Shown here: piece by piece, positions 1 through 9,235 of the stretch
Numbering within the stretch: position 1 is the stretch's first letter
Layout: each line of letters starts with the position of its first letter
From: Gloeocapsopsis crepidinum LEGE 06123
GTDB lineage: Bacteria; Cyanobacteriota; Cyanobacteriia; Cyanobacteriales; Chroococcidiopsidaceae
Assembly (NCBI RefSeq): GCF_015207655.1
Contig: NZ_JADEWN010000016.1
Coordinates: forward strand, 18,184-82,183
Direction: 5' to 3'
Length of the DNA stretch: 64,000 bases
Position numbers and translations under genes: made by a program
Notes under the pieces: generated by a model
Told to the model about the DNA's origin: nothing
Database searches by the model: none
What the model saw: only the letters and a program-made list of their open reading frames with translations

Positions 1-658
1 ACTTCCGGCGCATCATCTCGTCTAATTGTGCCGGAATTATCCTTTCTAATCGCACAATAAAAGACCATTCTCCTAATAATATAGGGCGCAATAGCTTTCC
101 TGGTTGACTTGTTTTGAGTATTTTTGACAACTGTGGATGCAGTGTACCTAACTCTACTGGACCAACGATACCTCCAGTTTGTGCTTCTAGTCCTACAGAG
201 AATTTCTTTGCTAATTCCGTAAATGATTGCTCTTTTTCATAAATTCGGAAATAAATCTCTTCAGCAATTCCTCCATCCTGAACTCTAATCAACGAACAAA
301 TGACTCGATCTAACTGTCCTTTACGCTGGAGAAAGTAAGTTTCTAATTTACTACCCCAAGTTAATTGTTTAAATTTTTCAATTTTGAGTTGGCGTGTTGC
401 CATAGAGATTAATTGCCTTTGAGTTATACCATAATGCTCTAGCCAAGCTTGCTGTTTAGCAACGCTATCAAGGTGATGTTGCTGATAAAATTGCTGACAA
501 GCACTCATAGTTTCCTCTGGAGTACAATCAATAGCGGCGATCGCCTGCTCAATAATCTTCTCACGCCACAATTGTGGCAATATTTGGCAACTCTTTACTA
601 AAGACATGATTTCTTCAGCAGTGATGTCGGTTTCATTAGCGTGTAAAGTAGTTGTCAT
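1..658 (-). CDS. PpiC-type peptidyl-prolyl isomerase, partial (3' end outside window)
   Basis: About 219 codons are visible and the gene continues past the left edge. The start is ATG at 658 (reads MTTTLHANE). Residues ~10-110 are helical and rich in Gln and Leu, like the chaperone part of SurA/PrsA proteins. From about residue 135 a parvulin-like segment follows, with the pieces EEIYFRIYEKEQSFTELA, TGGIVGPVELG and LHPQLSKILKTSQPGK. The family assists folding of exported proteins. There is no signal peptide, so it probably acts in the cytosol. It lies 111 bp downstream of a small PPC-domain gene on the same strand. In cyanobacteria such soluble isomerases often sit beside HlyD/ABC secretion genes, which here would be outside the window. 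The isomerase call is from family resemblance only. Confidence 0.7.
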   Translation of the reverse strand, partial: MTTTLHANETDITAEEIMSLVKSCQILPQLWREKIIEQAIAAIDCTPEETMSACQQFYQQHHLDSVAKQQAWLEHYGITQRQLISMATRQLKIEKFKQLTWGSKLETYFLQRKGQLDRVICSLIRVQDGGIAEEIYFRIYEKEQSFTELAKKFSVGLEAQTGGIVGPVELGTLHPQLSKILKTSQPGKLLRPILLGEWSFIVRLERIIPAQLDEMMRRK

Positions 659-769
659 CGCTACTAAATCTTCTTTGCTCTATTCGACAATAGAAAAATA
701 TCTCTACAGTTTGTATCAATGCAGCCAGTTGATAAACAGTTGACTGCATTAAATACTCTCACTGTCGTC

Positions 770-1117
770 TTAAACGAGGAAGGTGGACGTATCAACAGGA
801 GATGGAGGTAAAGTTTGGTCGTACACCAGTGTATAAGTACCAGTACTTCCGATCGCATCAGCAACCCCAATGTAGTATGTCCCGCTAGTGGGTGCAGTAA
901 ATTGCAGCATAGGGTCATAACCCAATGCCCAGCTGTCGTCTTGATAAGCTAATAAGTTACCAGCACTATCAAAGATGCCAACTACAGGATCTGCTAAAGT
1001 TCCACCAGCATTTGAGGCACCAAGTACTGATATTGTGTAATCCACTTCTCCAATAAACTCTACAGGAAAGAAATCCACTTCATCAGAGGTGCTAATACTA
1101 TCTACAAAACTTGCCAT
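770..1117 (-). CDS. Small PPC (pre-peptidase C-terminal) domain protein, possible type I secretion cargo
   Basis: A protein of 115 residues that is almost entirely one PPC-like beta-sandwich. It shows the family signatures DPVVGIFDSAGNLLAYQDDS (residues ~43-62) and SGTYYIGVADAIGSTGTYTL (residues ~78-97). The start is well supported by AGGAG just upstream of ATG at 1117. PPC domains are usually C-terminal appendages of secreted peptidases. Here the domain stands alone, with no protease, no signal peptide and an acidic composition. The tail DTSTFLV is acidic and then hydrophobic, as in many type I secretion substrates. With the isomerase gene downstream this suggests a secreted protein, but secretion is inference. 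Confidence 0.6.
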   Translation of the reverse strand: MASFVDSISTSDEVDFFPVEFIGEVDYTISVLGASNAGGTLADPVVGIFDSAGNLLAYQDDSWALGYDPMLQFTAPTSGTYYIGVADAIGSTGTYTLVYDQTLPPSPVDTSTFLV

Positions 1118-2241
1118 GTCGTTTCTCCTGAAATAGGTGTTCTATGCGAGTATCCTATTGAAGCAACAACGGCAAAACTTTTCAGATTTAGATAATTAAT
1201 TTAAATGACCTACTTTGGTCGAGTTCTTTGCACTTCTGTGCAATTAGCTTCTCTACTAGCATCGATGGCGTACAAGGTCAAATGACTCTGATGCTATCAC
1301 TTGAGTCTTTCCTTTCAGAATGTTAGTTATACGAAATATGAAACATGGACAATTCAATAGTAAAAAACATACTCTTTCCGTAGCAAATTGATAATTTACT
1401 GATTCAATTTAAATTGAAAATTATAAATAGATGACTTCGCTAAAAATAAATCTCTTGCAGAAATCACAGATGCTCTTCAAATAAAGTCAAAGCTACTCAA
1501 AGGCAGTGCGCAGAAACACAATTTTGGTAAGAGTTTTATAGTAAGTTCATAAAGGTAGGTAGAGTTTATTTAGTTGCAAATTTATTTATGATGGCATTCA
1601 TACAAGCTGTCTAATGTACAAATGGGAAGTCTTAAATTTACTGGATAAAGTGATATCTAACTTAGCCCTAATTTTGATGATAAATCACACACAATCGCAA
1701 ATTTAATGCTAATAGCGCTACCCTTCCATTTGGATAATTGAGTTAAAGACTATAGAATTGCTCCCAAAATGCAACCAATGGTCAAAATCAACGTGGTAAT
1801 CTTTATTTTGGGTAATAAGAGTAGTCATATGCCTTTTAGTAGAGATAGTAACAAGCTTGTTAATGCTTAGGAAAAGGTAAGATAACTAAAGACAGCGATC
1901 GCGATGTAAGCAATATGACTACAAGTTTGTTAAAAAAAGAAAATACAATTTTCACAAAAGTTACGGTTAGTCGTTTGGATGAGAGTTATTTCATTTGCCT
2001 GCAGTAACCAAGGTAAGCTGTAAACAACTTTCACGAAAAACAATTAACTATCTCTAGTATAGAGATGCTTTTTTTGATAAATTTTTAGTAAGTAAAAGTT
2101 AGCCCATATGTTTTTTTAAATAAAGATTTCATGAAGCAACTGCTAAATTTTTAAAGAAAGTTTAAAGTTTAAGCAAATCAATTAAGTTGCGTTAGTGTTC
2201 TTTTTTGGGGTTAGCATCTCTGGCAAATGTAGGAAATTATA
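1118..2241. other. AT-rich intergenic region of 1.1 kb
   Basis: No open reading frame with coding character is visible on either strand. It separates the minus-strand PPC/isomerase pair from the plus-strand caspase/WD40 gene, so it must hold promoters for both directions. The one clear structure is a terminator-like hairpin near 2050. A HIP1-like gcgatcgcg lies near 1897. Confidence 0.5.
2050..2075 (+). terminator. Orphan terminator-like hairpin
   Basis: ATCTCT (2050-2055) pairs with AGAGAT (2061-2066) around a 5-base loop, and seven T follow at 2069-2075. No plus-strand gene lies upstream within the window, so it could end an unannotated small RNA. The stem is short, and chance cannot be excluded. 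Confidence 0.35.
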
Positions 2242-4056
2242 ATGGCTAAATTTGCACTACTTATTGGAGTTAGCCGCCACGGTACTGGCTTTAACACCTT
2301 ACCTGGTGCAGTAAAAGATGTCGAGGCAATGCAACGTGTTCTGCAAAACCCAGATTTAGGATTTGATGAAGTAGAAATTCTACAAAACCCTGAACCTCTG
2401 AGCATGCAAGCAGCACTTGAGGCTTTATTTCGAGATAAGGCGCGTCAAAGTGATGATTTAGTATTACTTTATTTTTCTGGCTACTGTATCAGAGACTACA
2501 GTAATAAATTATATTTTGCGACAAATAGTACTAGTAAAAATCCTCAAAGGGAACTTATTAAATCAACAGTAGTACCGGCTGGTTTTATTCAAGATGTTAT
2601 GAATGACAGCCGAGCGACGCAGCAAGTAGTTATTTTGGATTGTTGCTTTATTCAAGCTGCAGTGAATGTCGTTGCAGCACAGGCTCGTATCTCTGATGAT
2701 GTTGCTAGGCAACTTGGAGGTAACAATAGAACTATTTTCTTATCTTCTGTAACTCAATCATTCTTTCAAAATAAAGGAAATGACCTTTCTACTTATACGC
2801 GTTACCTTGTTGAAGGTTTAGAAGGTGCGGCTGATTTAGATGGCGATCGCCAGATTGCAGTTGATGAGTTGCACGAATATGTCAGTCGCAAAGCAGAAGC
2901 AACTGCAGCTAATATAGAACCAGTAATTCTGAGTACACACAATAGCAGAATCTTACTTGTCCCTATATCAGAGATACACTCACGCCGCGAAGAACTACAA
3001 ATACATCAAGCTAGTAGGGCAATCTTTGCACCAATACTCCAACATAGAAGCATCCGCCTGCTTTTAGGGGTTAGCTTGACAACGCTTGTCACTTTAGTGG
3101 GAGCAACCTATATTCTGCAACGACAACAATTGTTACAGTTGCCTTTTGGTGAATCTCTCGTTGCTGCACCCAGAGACTACAATCAAACTGCTCAAACACG
3201 CCTCGATCACTCCAAGACTGTTTGGTCACTGGCGACAACTCAGGATGGTCAAACCCTCGTCAGCAGCAGCGGCGACACAACAATTAGAATTTGGCATTTG
3301 CCAAGTGGCAGACCATTGCGTACGTTATCTGGACATACTGCTGCAGTTTGGTCAGTTGCGATCGCTCCTGATGGTAAATCATTAGTGAGTGGTAGTGGCG
3401 ATAAAACAATTAAAGTATGGAACCTGGAAACAGGTGAACTGATCCGAACTATGAATGGATCGCAAGATACCGTTTGGGCAGTTTCAATTAGCCAAGATGG
3501 TAATACTCTATTGAGCGCTGATGGTAATAACACTATCAAAGTTTGGAATTTACAGTCTGGAGAGTTACTGCGAAGCTTTGCAGCAGAGACACCGCGGTTG
3601 AGAACAATTGCACTGAGTCCTGACGGACAAACCTTAGCGAGTGGCGGTCAAGGTCAAGACATTAACATTTGGGATGTTAATACAGGTAAACTAATTCGCA
3701 CTCTGGCTGCACACAAAAGTAAGATTATTACTGTTGCCATTAGCCCTGATGGACAAACATTAATCAGTGGTAGTAATGACGAAACTGTTGAAGTTTGGAA
3801 CATACACACAGGTAAATTAGTACGAACTTTGCACGGACATACAGATCATGTAAACTCAGTAGCAATTAGCGCTGATGGTCAGTTTCTAGTCAGTGGTGCT
3901 GAAGATCGCGAAGTCAAATTGTGGAGTTTGCGTACAGGTCAGTTATTACATACCTTTCAAGGACATCCTGAGGATGTTTACTCTGTGGCAATTAGCCCTG
4001 ACGATCAAACGATAATTAGTGGCGACAAGGAAGGTCAAATTAAATTTTGGCGGTAG
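2242..4056 (+). CDS. Caspase-like (peptidase C14) domain protein with seven WD40 repeats; catalytic His replaced
   Basis: 604 residues. Residues 1-~245 form a caspase-like p20 fold: LLIGVSRHG at the start, then LVLLYFSGYCI (residues 73-83) where active members have the motif S-G-H-G, and VVILDCCF (129-136) with the nucleophile Cys135 kept. Tyr81 thus takes the place of the catalytic His. A single membrane segment (~273-293, LLLGVSLTTLVTLVGATYI) joins this to seven WD40 repeats (~318-604), each with the pattern SPDGQTL-SGS-D-TI-VWN, enough for a complete propeller. The caspase half would be cytosolic or membrane-tethered, with the propeller as a protein-binding platform. Orthocaspase/WD40 fusions are common in cyanobacteria and are linked to stress or cell-death signalling. 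The replaced His suggests a pseudo-enzyme or scaffold. Confidence 0.85.
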   Translation: MAKFALLIGVSRHGTGFNTLPGAVKDVEAMQRVLQNPDLGFDEVEILQNPEPLSMQAALEALFRDKARQSDDLVLLYFSGYCIRDYSNKLYFATNSTSKNPQRELIKSTVVPAGFIQDVMNDSRATQQVVILDCCFIQAAVNVVAAQARISDDVARQLGGNNRTIFLSSVTQSFFQNKGNDLSTYTRYLVEGLEGAADLDGDRQIAVDELHEYVSRKAEATAANIEPVILSTHNSRILLVPISEIHSRREELQIHQASRAIFAPILQHRSIRLLLGVSLTTLVTLVGATYILQRQQLLQLPFGESLVAAPRDYNQTAQTRLDHSKTVWSLATTQDGQTLVSSSGDTTIRIWHLPSGRPLRTLSGHTAAVWSVAIAPDGKSLVSGSGDKTIKVWNLETGELIRTMNGSQDTVWAVSISQDGNTLLSADGNNTIKVWNLQSGELLRSFAAETPRLRTIALSPDGQTLASGGQGQDINIWDVNTGKLIRTLAAHKSKIITVAISPDGQTLISGSNDETVEVWNIHTGKLVRTLHGHTDHVNSVAISADGQFLVSGAEDREVKLWSLRTGQLLHTFQGHPEDVYSVAISPDDQTIISGDKEGQIKFWR

Positions 4057-4173
4057 TTTGATCCCTAACTTTTCGGCAGCGGGACACCTATGCCACACAA
4101 GAGTACACACTGATTTTTGGAGATTTTCGCTACAATCTAGTGCTGGAACTTATAAATGCTAGGAGAAGTTAGA

Positions 4174-4896
4174 TTGCCTACATTGGGAGTCAATATCGAT
4201 CATATTGCAACAATTAGACAAGCACGACGAACTGTAGAACCCGATCCTGTCGCAGCAGCAGTCCTTGCCGAATTGGGAGGCGCTGACGGGATTACTGTAC
4301 ATTTACGCGAAGATAGACGACATATTCAACAAAGAGATGTGCAGTTGTTGCGGCAAACTGTACGAACGCACTTAAATTTAGAAATGGCAGCTACTGATGA
4401 AATGGTGGCGATCGCACTTGATATTAAACCGGATTACGTGACTCTTGTTCCCGAAAAACGCGAGGAAGTTACAACTGAAGGTGGATTAGATATTGTTGGT
4501 CAACTCGAACGTATGAACGAGGTCGTAGACAAGTTACAGTCTGCCGATATTCCTGTTAGTTTGTTTATTGATGCTGATCGCGCACAAATTGAAGCATCTG
4601 TCAAGACTAAAGCTCAATTTATTGAGTTACATACTGGGCGTTATGCAGAAGCCCACAACGAAGCAAATAGACAACAAGAACTTACAGTCCTTTCTCAAGG
4701 TGCCGAACAAGCGATCGCATCGGGGTTACGCGTCAATGCTGGACATGGATTGACGTATTGGAACGTCTATGCCGTGGCTTGTATTTCAGGTATGGAAGAA
4801 CTCAATATTGGTCATACAATTGTTAGTCGAGCAGCTTTAGTTGGTTTAGAACGTGCTGTTCGTGAGATGAAACAAGCAATTCGTGGAGAGTTATAA
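4174..4896 (+). CDS. pdxJ: Pyridoxine 5'-phosphate synthase
   Basis: PdxJ condenses 1-deoxyxylulose 5-phosphate with 3-amino-2-oxopropyl phosphate, the last step of DXP-dependent vitamin B6 synthesis. The TIM-barrel family signatures are present: [16 protein letters not shown] at the N-terminus, [36 protein letters not shown] and the C-terminal [13 protein letters not shown] choose TTG at 4174 as the start. AGGAG (4161-4165) lies 8 bases upstream of it, while ATG at 4156 has no ribosome site and would add six residues not usual in the family. From TTG the protein has 240 residues, the normal length. ycf54 follows 72 bp downstream on the same strand. Confidence 0.95.
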   Translation: MPTLGVNIDHIATIRQARRTVEPDPVAAAVLAELGGADGITVHLREDRRHIQQRDVQLLRQTVRTHLNLEMAATDEMVAIALDIKPDYVTLVPEKREEVTTEGGLDIVGQLERMNEVVDKLQSADIPVSLFIDADRAQIEASVKTKAQFIELHTGRYAEAHNEANRQQELTVLSQGAEQAIASGLRVNAGHGLTYWNVYAVACISGMEELNIGHTIVSRAALVGLERAVREMKQAIRGEL

Positions 4897-4968
4897 AGTT
4901 CTCCTTAAATCAGTAAATGAAAGGTGAGATAATAACTACTCCCTGCGTCCTATTTTCTAGTCTCCAAT

Positions 4969-5301
4969 ATGCAAACTTACTACTACGTTCTGGCAAGTCA
5001 GCGCTTTCTCGTAGAAGAAGAACCATTGGATGAGGTTCTCAGAGAACGCACGCGCAATTATCACGAACAAGAAAAAGAAATCGATTTCTGGTTAGTCCTG
5101 CAGCCAGCCTTTTTAGAAGCACCTGAAATGGCACAAATCAAAGCTAAATGTCCTCAACCTGCTGCAGCGGTGATTTCTACGAGTTCTCAATTTATTACTT
5201 GGCTGAAATTACGATTAGAGTACGTCATCACAGGAGAATTTCAAGCACCGTCACAGACAATTCCTAATCCCTTAGCTTCGCTGGCGTCAATGTCGTCATA
5301 A
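4969..5301 (+). CDS. ycf54: Ycf54 family protein, Mg-protoporphyrin IX monomethyl ester cyclase accessory factor
   Basis: 110 residues. The family signatures are clear: TYYYVLASQRFLVEEEP at the N-terminus, EIDFWLVLQPAFLEAPEM in the middle and ITWLKLRLEYVITGEF near the C-terminus. Ycf54 binds the aerobic cyclase (AcsF/CycI) that forms ring E of chlorophyll and is needed for normal cyclase accumulation. It is a small soluble protein. The next gene starts 1 bp after the stop codon, so the two are probably co-transcribed. Confidence 0.93.
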   Translation: MQTYYYVLASQRFLVEEEPLDEVLRERTRNYHEQEKEIDFWLVLQPAFLEAPEMAQIKAKCPQPAAAVISTSSQFITWLKLRLEYVITGEFQAPSQTIPNPLASLASMSS

Positions 5302-5302
5302 A

Positions 5303-5950
5303 ATGAAAAGCAATATCAGTGAGGAGGCTATGTACCAACGTGGAGCGATGCCACTACTCGGCTTAATTGTACTCTCTGCTGTCCGTTGGGTTATGAGTAT
5401 GAATGTGGCAGTGGCTCAATCAACTCCTCCTGATTGCCAGCCACCAAGAACGGGCGAATATCTTGTATTAGTGCGATCGCCAACGCCAGCAGCACAAGAA
5501 AAACTACGTCGTGCTTTGCCACCTAATACTAATACTATCGTTTGCCGCTATCTCAACGAGACAGTAACGCGCACTGGCACTTTTACACAATTAGACAATG
5601 CCAACTCGCAAGTACAATCGATTCGCTCCTTAGGGGTAGCAGCCTTTGTTGTCCGTCCTAGTACAAACCCACAAGCATCAACACTAGCAGATCCCCAGCC
5701 TTTAGGTGCAGGATATGCGGTGTTAGTTGAATATTTCAACCGTCCCGAAACTGCAGCACAGGTACAGCAATTTTTAGGGACTGACGTCGGTTTAACTTCA
5801 TATGTCCAGCGCCCTTACTTACTCGCACTACATACAAGCGATCAAAACAAAGCGACTGAAACGTTAAAAAGACTCAGCGATCAGGGCTTTTATGCTTTGT
5901 TAGTCAATAGTCGCCAAGTTACCCTCATCCGCCCCAAAGCTTCACCGTAA
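5303..5950 (+). CDS. Hypothetical exported protein downstream of ycf54
   Basis: Up to 215 residues and not recognised. ATG at 5330 follows GAGGAGG (5321-5327) closely, and ATG at 5348 would start directly at a signal peptide (MPLLGLIVLSAVRW, cleavage after NVAVAQS). The annotated ATG at 5303 is the longest choice. The mature part has two similar halves, GEYLVLVRSPTPAAQEKLRRAL and GYAVLVEYFNRPETAAQVQQFL, each like an SPOR-type or ferredoxin-like alpha-beta module. The protein ends with FYALLVNSRQVTLIRP. It is probably periplasmic. Its close spacing to ycf54 need not imply a shared function, as the two act in different compartments. Confidence 0.7.
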   Translation: MKSNISEEAMYQRGAMPLLGLIVLSAVRWVMSMNVAVAQSTPPDCQPPRTGEYLVLVRSPTPAAQEKLRRALPPNTNTIVCRYLNETVTRTGTFTQLDNANSQVQSIRSLGVAAFVVRPSTNPQASTLADPQPLGAGYAVLVEYFNRPETAAQVQQFLGTDVGLTSYVQRPYLLALHTSDQNKATETLKRLSDQGFYALLVNSRQVTLIRPKASP

Positions 5951-5983
5951 AATTTTACTTTCAATTAGAGAGTACTATTAATA

Positions 5984-6018
5984 ATTCCCTCGCTCCTCAC
6001 TCCTCACTCCTCGCCCCT
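5984..6018. repeat. STRR-like heptamer repeat (cctcact)
   Basis: Tandem copies of cctcact/cctcgcc fill the short gap between two convergent genes. The same motif recurs at 14755-14795 and in part near 34127. Short tandemly repeated repetitive sequences of this sort are characteristic of many cyanobacterial genomes. Confidence 0.6.
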
Positions 6019-6019
6019 A

Positions 6020-6475
6020 CTAATATGCCGGACTTGCTAACCAAGAAATTGTTACGCCGAGAACTGATCCAACAATCACTTGAAAAGGTGTATGTCCAAG
6101 TAATTCTTTGAGTCGGTCTTCATTAAATTCTTTGTGTTCGTGGAATAGTTCGTCAATCATTTGATTCAAAATGCGTGCTTGTTTACCTGCCGCTTGACGA
6201 ACTCCAGCAGCATCGTACATCACGATAATGGCAAAAATGGTAGCGATCGCAAACTCACTACTTGCCCACCCAGAAGTTTGACCAATACCTGTAGCTAAGG
6301 CTGTAACGAGTGCTGAATGTGCGCTAGGCATTCCGCCAGTTGTGACAAGAACGCGCATATCAAACTTGTGATTTTTGATTAATTCTATGACGAGCTTTGA
6401 TGCTTGAGCGATGAGACAAGCTATTACAGCAACCAGCATTACACTGTTGTCTAGAATGTCGCCAAAGTCCTGCAT
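6020..6475 (-). CDS. Divergent PAP2 family (DUF212) membrane protein
   Basis: 151 residues with about four hydrophobic segments. The family motif GGMPSAHSALVTALATGIG (residues ~47-65) matches the PSAH core of PAP2-type acid phosphatases, followed by FAIIVMYDAAGVRQAAGKQA and LGHTPFQVIVGSVLG. The role in cyanobacteria is not established, but a lipid or isoprenoid phosphate substrate is plausible because GGPP synthase and FolD genes lie directly upstream on the same strand, 44 bp away. This folD / prenyl synthase / DUF212 order is common in cyanobacteria. Confidence 0.9.
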   Translation of the reverse strand: MQDFGDILDNSVMLVAVIACLIAQASKLVIELIKNHKFDMRVLVTTGGMPSAHSALVTALATGIGQTSGWASSEFAIATIFAIIVMYDAAGVRQAAGKQARILNQMIDELFHEHKEFNEDRLKELLGHTPFQVIVGSVLGVTISWLASPAY

Positions 6476-6519
6476 GGTGTTTTGATGTCGGTTAAAAGAT
6501 AGGCTGATAGCTGATAGCT

Positions 6520-7446
6520 TTAGTGCGTGCGGCTAGTGATAAATTTGGCGATCGCTTGTAGCGGAAGTGCTCTTTCTCCAAAAGAATCAAGTTCCGCAAT
6601 TGCCGCTTGAATCAGTTGTTGTGCTTGACGCTGAGATTCCTCCAAGCCCCAAATACTCGGATAAGTTGCTTTTTGTGCTTGTAAATCTTTACCAGCAGTT
6701 TTACCGAGTTCTTCTTGAGTCGCAGTAATATCCAAAATATCATCAACAATCTGAAATGCTAACCCAATATTTTGTGCATAGCGCGTTAACCGTTGCAAAT
6801 CTGCTTCTGGCGCACCCGCTAAAATCGCCCCACAAACAACACAAGCTTCTAACAAAGCTGCAGTTTTGTGATTGTGAATAAAGTTTAGCGTGTCAATTGA
6901 GACATCTGCTTTGCCTTCTGATTCTAGATCGACAACCTGACCGCCAACTAGACCTGCAGCACCAACAGCACGTCCTAGGCGACTAATCACTTGTAAAACT
7001 TGCTGTGCTGGCACATTTTCTGTCCTAGCCGCAACGTACTCAAATGCGTAGGCTAATAAACCATCTCCTGCCAGAATTGCAATGTCCTCTCCATAAACTT
7101 TGTGATTTGTCAACCTCCCGCGTCGATAATCATCATTATCCATTGCTGGCAGATCGTCGTGGATTAATGACATCGTGTGAATCATCTCCACAGCACAAGC
7201 TGTTGGTGTTGCCATTTCTGCTGTACCTCCAGTAAGTTCGCAGGTTGCAAGACACAGAATTGGACGTAGCCGTTTACCGCCAGCTAATAGTGAGTAGCGC
7301 ATTGCCTCATAAATCTTCTCTGGATAAGTGACTGGCAGGGCACGATCAAGCGCTGCTTCAACTTGAGATTGCCGCTGTTGTAAATAAGCTGGTAGGTCAA
7401 ATGGTACTTTTTCTTGAGGCGTTTGTAGGTTATCCGTTACTACCAT
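6520..7446 (-). CDS. crtE: Geranylgeranyl/farnesyl diphosphate synthase (polyprenyl synthetase family)
   Basis: 308 residues. It shows the first aspartate-rich motif [14 protein letters not shown] (DDx4D type) and the second motif [11 protein letters not shown], plus GGKRLRP near residue 57. It condenses IPP with allylic diphosphates to give GGPP for carotenoids, the phytyl tail of chlorophyll, quinones and tocopherols. The DDx4D form is the bacterial/plant short-chain type. Whether the main product is C15 or C20 cannot be read with certainty, but GGPP is usual for this cyanobacterial orthologue. It lies between folD and the DUF212 gene on the minus strand. Confidence 0.92.
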   Translation of the reverse strand: MVVTDNLQTPQEKVPFDLPAYLQQRQSQVEAALDRALPVTYPEKIYEAMRYSLLAGGKRLRPILCLATCELTGGTAEMATPTACAVEMIHTMSLIHDDLPAMDNDDYRRGRLTNHKVYGEDIAILAGDGLLAYAFEYVAARTENVPAQQVLQVISRLGRAVGAAGLVGGQVVDLESEGKADVSIDTLNFIHNHKTAALLEACVVCGAILAGAPEADLQRLTRYAQNIGLAFQIVDDILDITATQEELGKTAGKDLQAQKATYPSIWGLEESQRQAQQLIQAAIAELDSFGERALPLQAIAKFITSRTH

Positions 7447-7562
7447 TCCTGAGTTCCTTCAGCTGCTGTGGTATCCGTAACAATTTTACGGGGCTTTGGG
7501 AAGTTTATGAATGACAAATTCAGCATTTGTCATATCATCTCTGTTCAAATAACTAAGCTATC

Positions 7563-7625
7563 GGCAATACTGCTAGTGGTTAGTCGATAGTCACTAATCA
7601 CTAGTCACCGCTTTAATCATCGGTA
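7563..7625. repeat. Low-complexity intergenic repeat (tagtcactagt family)
   Basis: The gap between crtE and folD holds imperfect copies of gttagtcgatagtcactaat and cactagtcacc. A related tract of tagttgctagtgactagttg and cactcattactaatcac lies at 57845-57900. These are degenerate heptamer-like repeats in non-coding sequence. Confidence 0.5.
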
Positions 7626-7646
7626 ACTAGCTAAATTTGATGTTGT

Positions 7647-8528
7647 TCACTGATGGCGTTGCAGATAACTTGTAACCGTATTTTGTAATAACATCGCTAC
7701 AGTCATTGGGCCAATTCCCCCAGGAACAGGAGTAATATACTCTGCCACATTCTGCACGGCATCGAAGTCTACATCGCCTACCAAGCGGCTACTACCACTT
7801 CCATCAGTAACGCGATTAATTCCTACATCGACAACAACCGCCCCAGGTTTTACCATATCCACTGTAATTAGTCCAGGACGACCAACAGCACCGATTAAAA
7901 TATCCGCAGACCGCGTTATTGCACCTAAATTTTGCGATCGGGAATGAGCGATTGTCACTGTAGCATCTTCTGCGAGTAGCATCAAAGCTAAAGGCTTCCC
8001 AACTAAAATACTACGCCCAACAACAACAGCTTGCTTACCTTTTAGCGGAATTTGATATTCTTGCAACAACCGCATCACTCCTGCTGGAGTACAGCTACGT
8101 AAACCTTGTTCTCCTCGCACAAGTTTTCCTAAGTTAGTGGGATGCAGTCCATCTGCATCTTTGTCAGGATCGATTTGGAGTAGCAGCGCAACTGCATCTA
8201 AGTGTCCTGGCAAAGGTAACTGCACTAAAATGCCGTCAACTCGTTCATCTTGATTAAGACGGTGAATTGTCTGTTCTAATTCTGCCTGCGTCACTTCAAT
8301 TTCAAAATGCTGCCCAAACGAAGCAATTCCTACATTAGTGCAAGCGCGTTCTTTGTTACGAACATATGCAGCACTCGCAGGATTATCTCCTACCATCAAT
8401 ACTGCTAAGCCAGGTGGACGATTAAATTGATTTTGAGTTTGAATTTGTTCTTTGAGTTCGCTTTGAAGACGTTGCGCCAAAGCTTTACCATTCAACAATT
8501 GTGCTTGCTTCATAACCATTCTTGGCAC
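7647..8528 (-). CDS. folD: Bifunctional methylenetetrahydrofolate dehydrogenase / cyclohydrolase
   Basis: 293 residues, the normal length. FolD interconverts methylene-, methenyl- and formyl-tetrahydrofolate in cytosolic one-carbon metabolism. Signatures: [12 protein letters not shown] (substrate-binding Tyr and catalytic Lys), [28 protein letters not shown], the NADP-binding [17 protein letters not shown], and [14 protein letters not shown] near the C-terminus. Three in-frame starts are possible within the first six codons ([12 protein letters not shown]), and the choice does not change the product. It is the first gene of the folD-crtE-DUF212 group. Confidence 0.97.
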   Translation of the reverse strand: MPRMVMKQAQLLNGKALAQRLQSELKEQIQTQNQFNRPPGLAVLMVGDNPASAAYVRNKERACTNVGIASFGQHFEIEVTQAELEQTIHRLNQDERVDGILVQLPLPGHLDAVALLLQIDPDKDADGLHPTNLGKLVRGEQGLRSCTPAGVMRLLQEYQIPLKGKQAVVVGRSILVGKPLALMLLAEDATVTIAHSRSQNLGAITRSADILIGAVGRPGLITVDMVKPGAVVVDVGINRVTDGSGSSRLVGDVDFDAVQNVAEYITPVPGGIGPMTVAMLLQNTVTSYLQRHQ

Positions 8529-8650
8529 CTTCCTTTAGCAAAGCTACATTGAGTAACCTTGTACTCGCATCAAAAGTATTATGGCAATGGTCAACACGGT
8601 TAGGATCTTCAAGATGCTCAAAGCCATTTCCAAATCTCGCTTTTAACCCT

Positions 8651-8698
8651 GAACCAAAGGTCTGAGAAAAGCGCGTCCTCTGACCCCTGACCCTGCCA
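8651..8698. repeat. Dispersed repeat copy A (ggtctgagaaaagcg family)
   Basis: The core aggtctgagaaaagcg, then gtcctctgacc, is nearly identical to 13831-13859, followed by ctgac-type heptamers. Nearby (8588-8620) is gttaggatcttcaag-like sequence that resembles 13690-13710. The repeat fills the 258 bp gap between folD and the lipoprotein gene. Confidence 0.7.
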
Positions 8699-8786
8699 TA
8701 CGTCTAATCGAAACTAATTTTTTCTAACAATACTGGGCGATCGCAATTTCTCCGCATACGATTGAAATCTACTTACTTCATTAGTT

Positions 8787-9227
8787 GTGATGGTGCCAAT
8801 GACTATGCAATTTCTTCGTCAGGCGATCGCGCCACAACTGAAACCTCTATACATTCTACCTTCTCTCTTGCTGACTGGTCTACTTGGCTGTAGCGGTGTA
8901 CCTTCTGCACTCAACAGCATTAATGTAGGTTTTGGAGTTGATGTTTCTCAAATTGGTGATATTGAACCAACGCGCGATCAAGACAAAACAATCTATGTTC
9001 AGGGTAAAGTTGCGGCGCTGGTTCCTTTAGTCGATTGGTTGGCTTACCAAGTTCAAGACTCTAGTGGCACAATTTGGGTGTTAACTAATCAACGGAACAT
9101 TCAACTTGCAGATCGAGTTTTAATTGAAGGAAAGCTACGCTATCACAGTATTCCTGTTGCAGAACAAGATTTTGGTGAGGCTTATGTCGAAGAACACCGC
9201 CAACTTGAACGTATTCCTTCCCAGTAA
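8787..9227 (+). CDS. Hypothetical lipoprotein with OB-fold-like domain
   Basis: 146 residues from GTG 8787. ATG codons at 8790, 8799 and 8805 are equally possible starts (MMVPMTMQF). The segment LYILPSLLLTGLLGC ends in a lipobox, with Cys35 as the predicted lipid anchor. The mature part contains KTIYVQGKV and AYQVQDSSGTIWVLTN, typical strands of an OB-fold such as the bacterial BOF/NirD-like families that bind small ligands or nucleic acid. It is probably tethered to a membrane facing the periplasm. A Nudix gene starts 9 bp after the stop. No specific function is recognised. Confidence 0.75.
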   Translation: MMVPMTMQFLRQAIAPQLKPLYILPSLLLTGLLGCSGVPSALNSINVGFGVDVSQIGDIEPTRDQDKTIYVQGKVAALVPLVDWLAYQVQDSSGTIWVLTNQRNIQLADRVLIEGKLRYHSIPVAEQDFGEAYVEEHRQLERIPSQ

Positions 9228-9235
9228 ACTAACGT

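Noticed and set aside
664..918. 84-codon frame in the gap before the isomerase gene
   Set aside because: Overlaps the PPC gene in another frame; the PPC protein has domain support and a good ribosome site.
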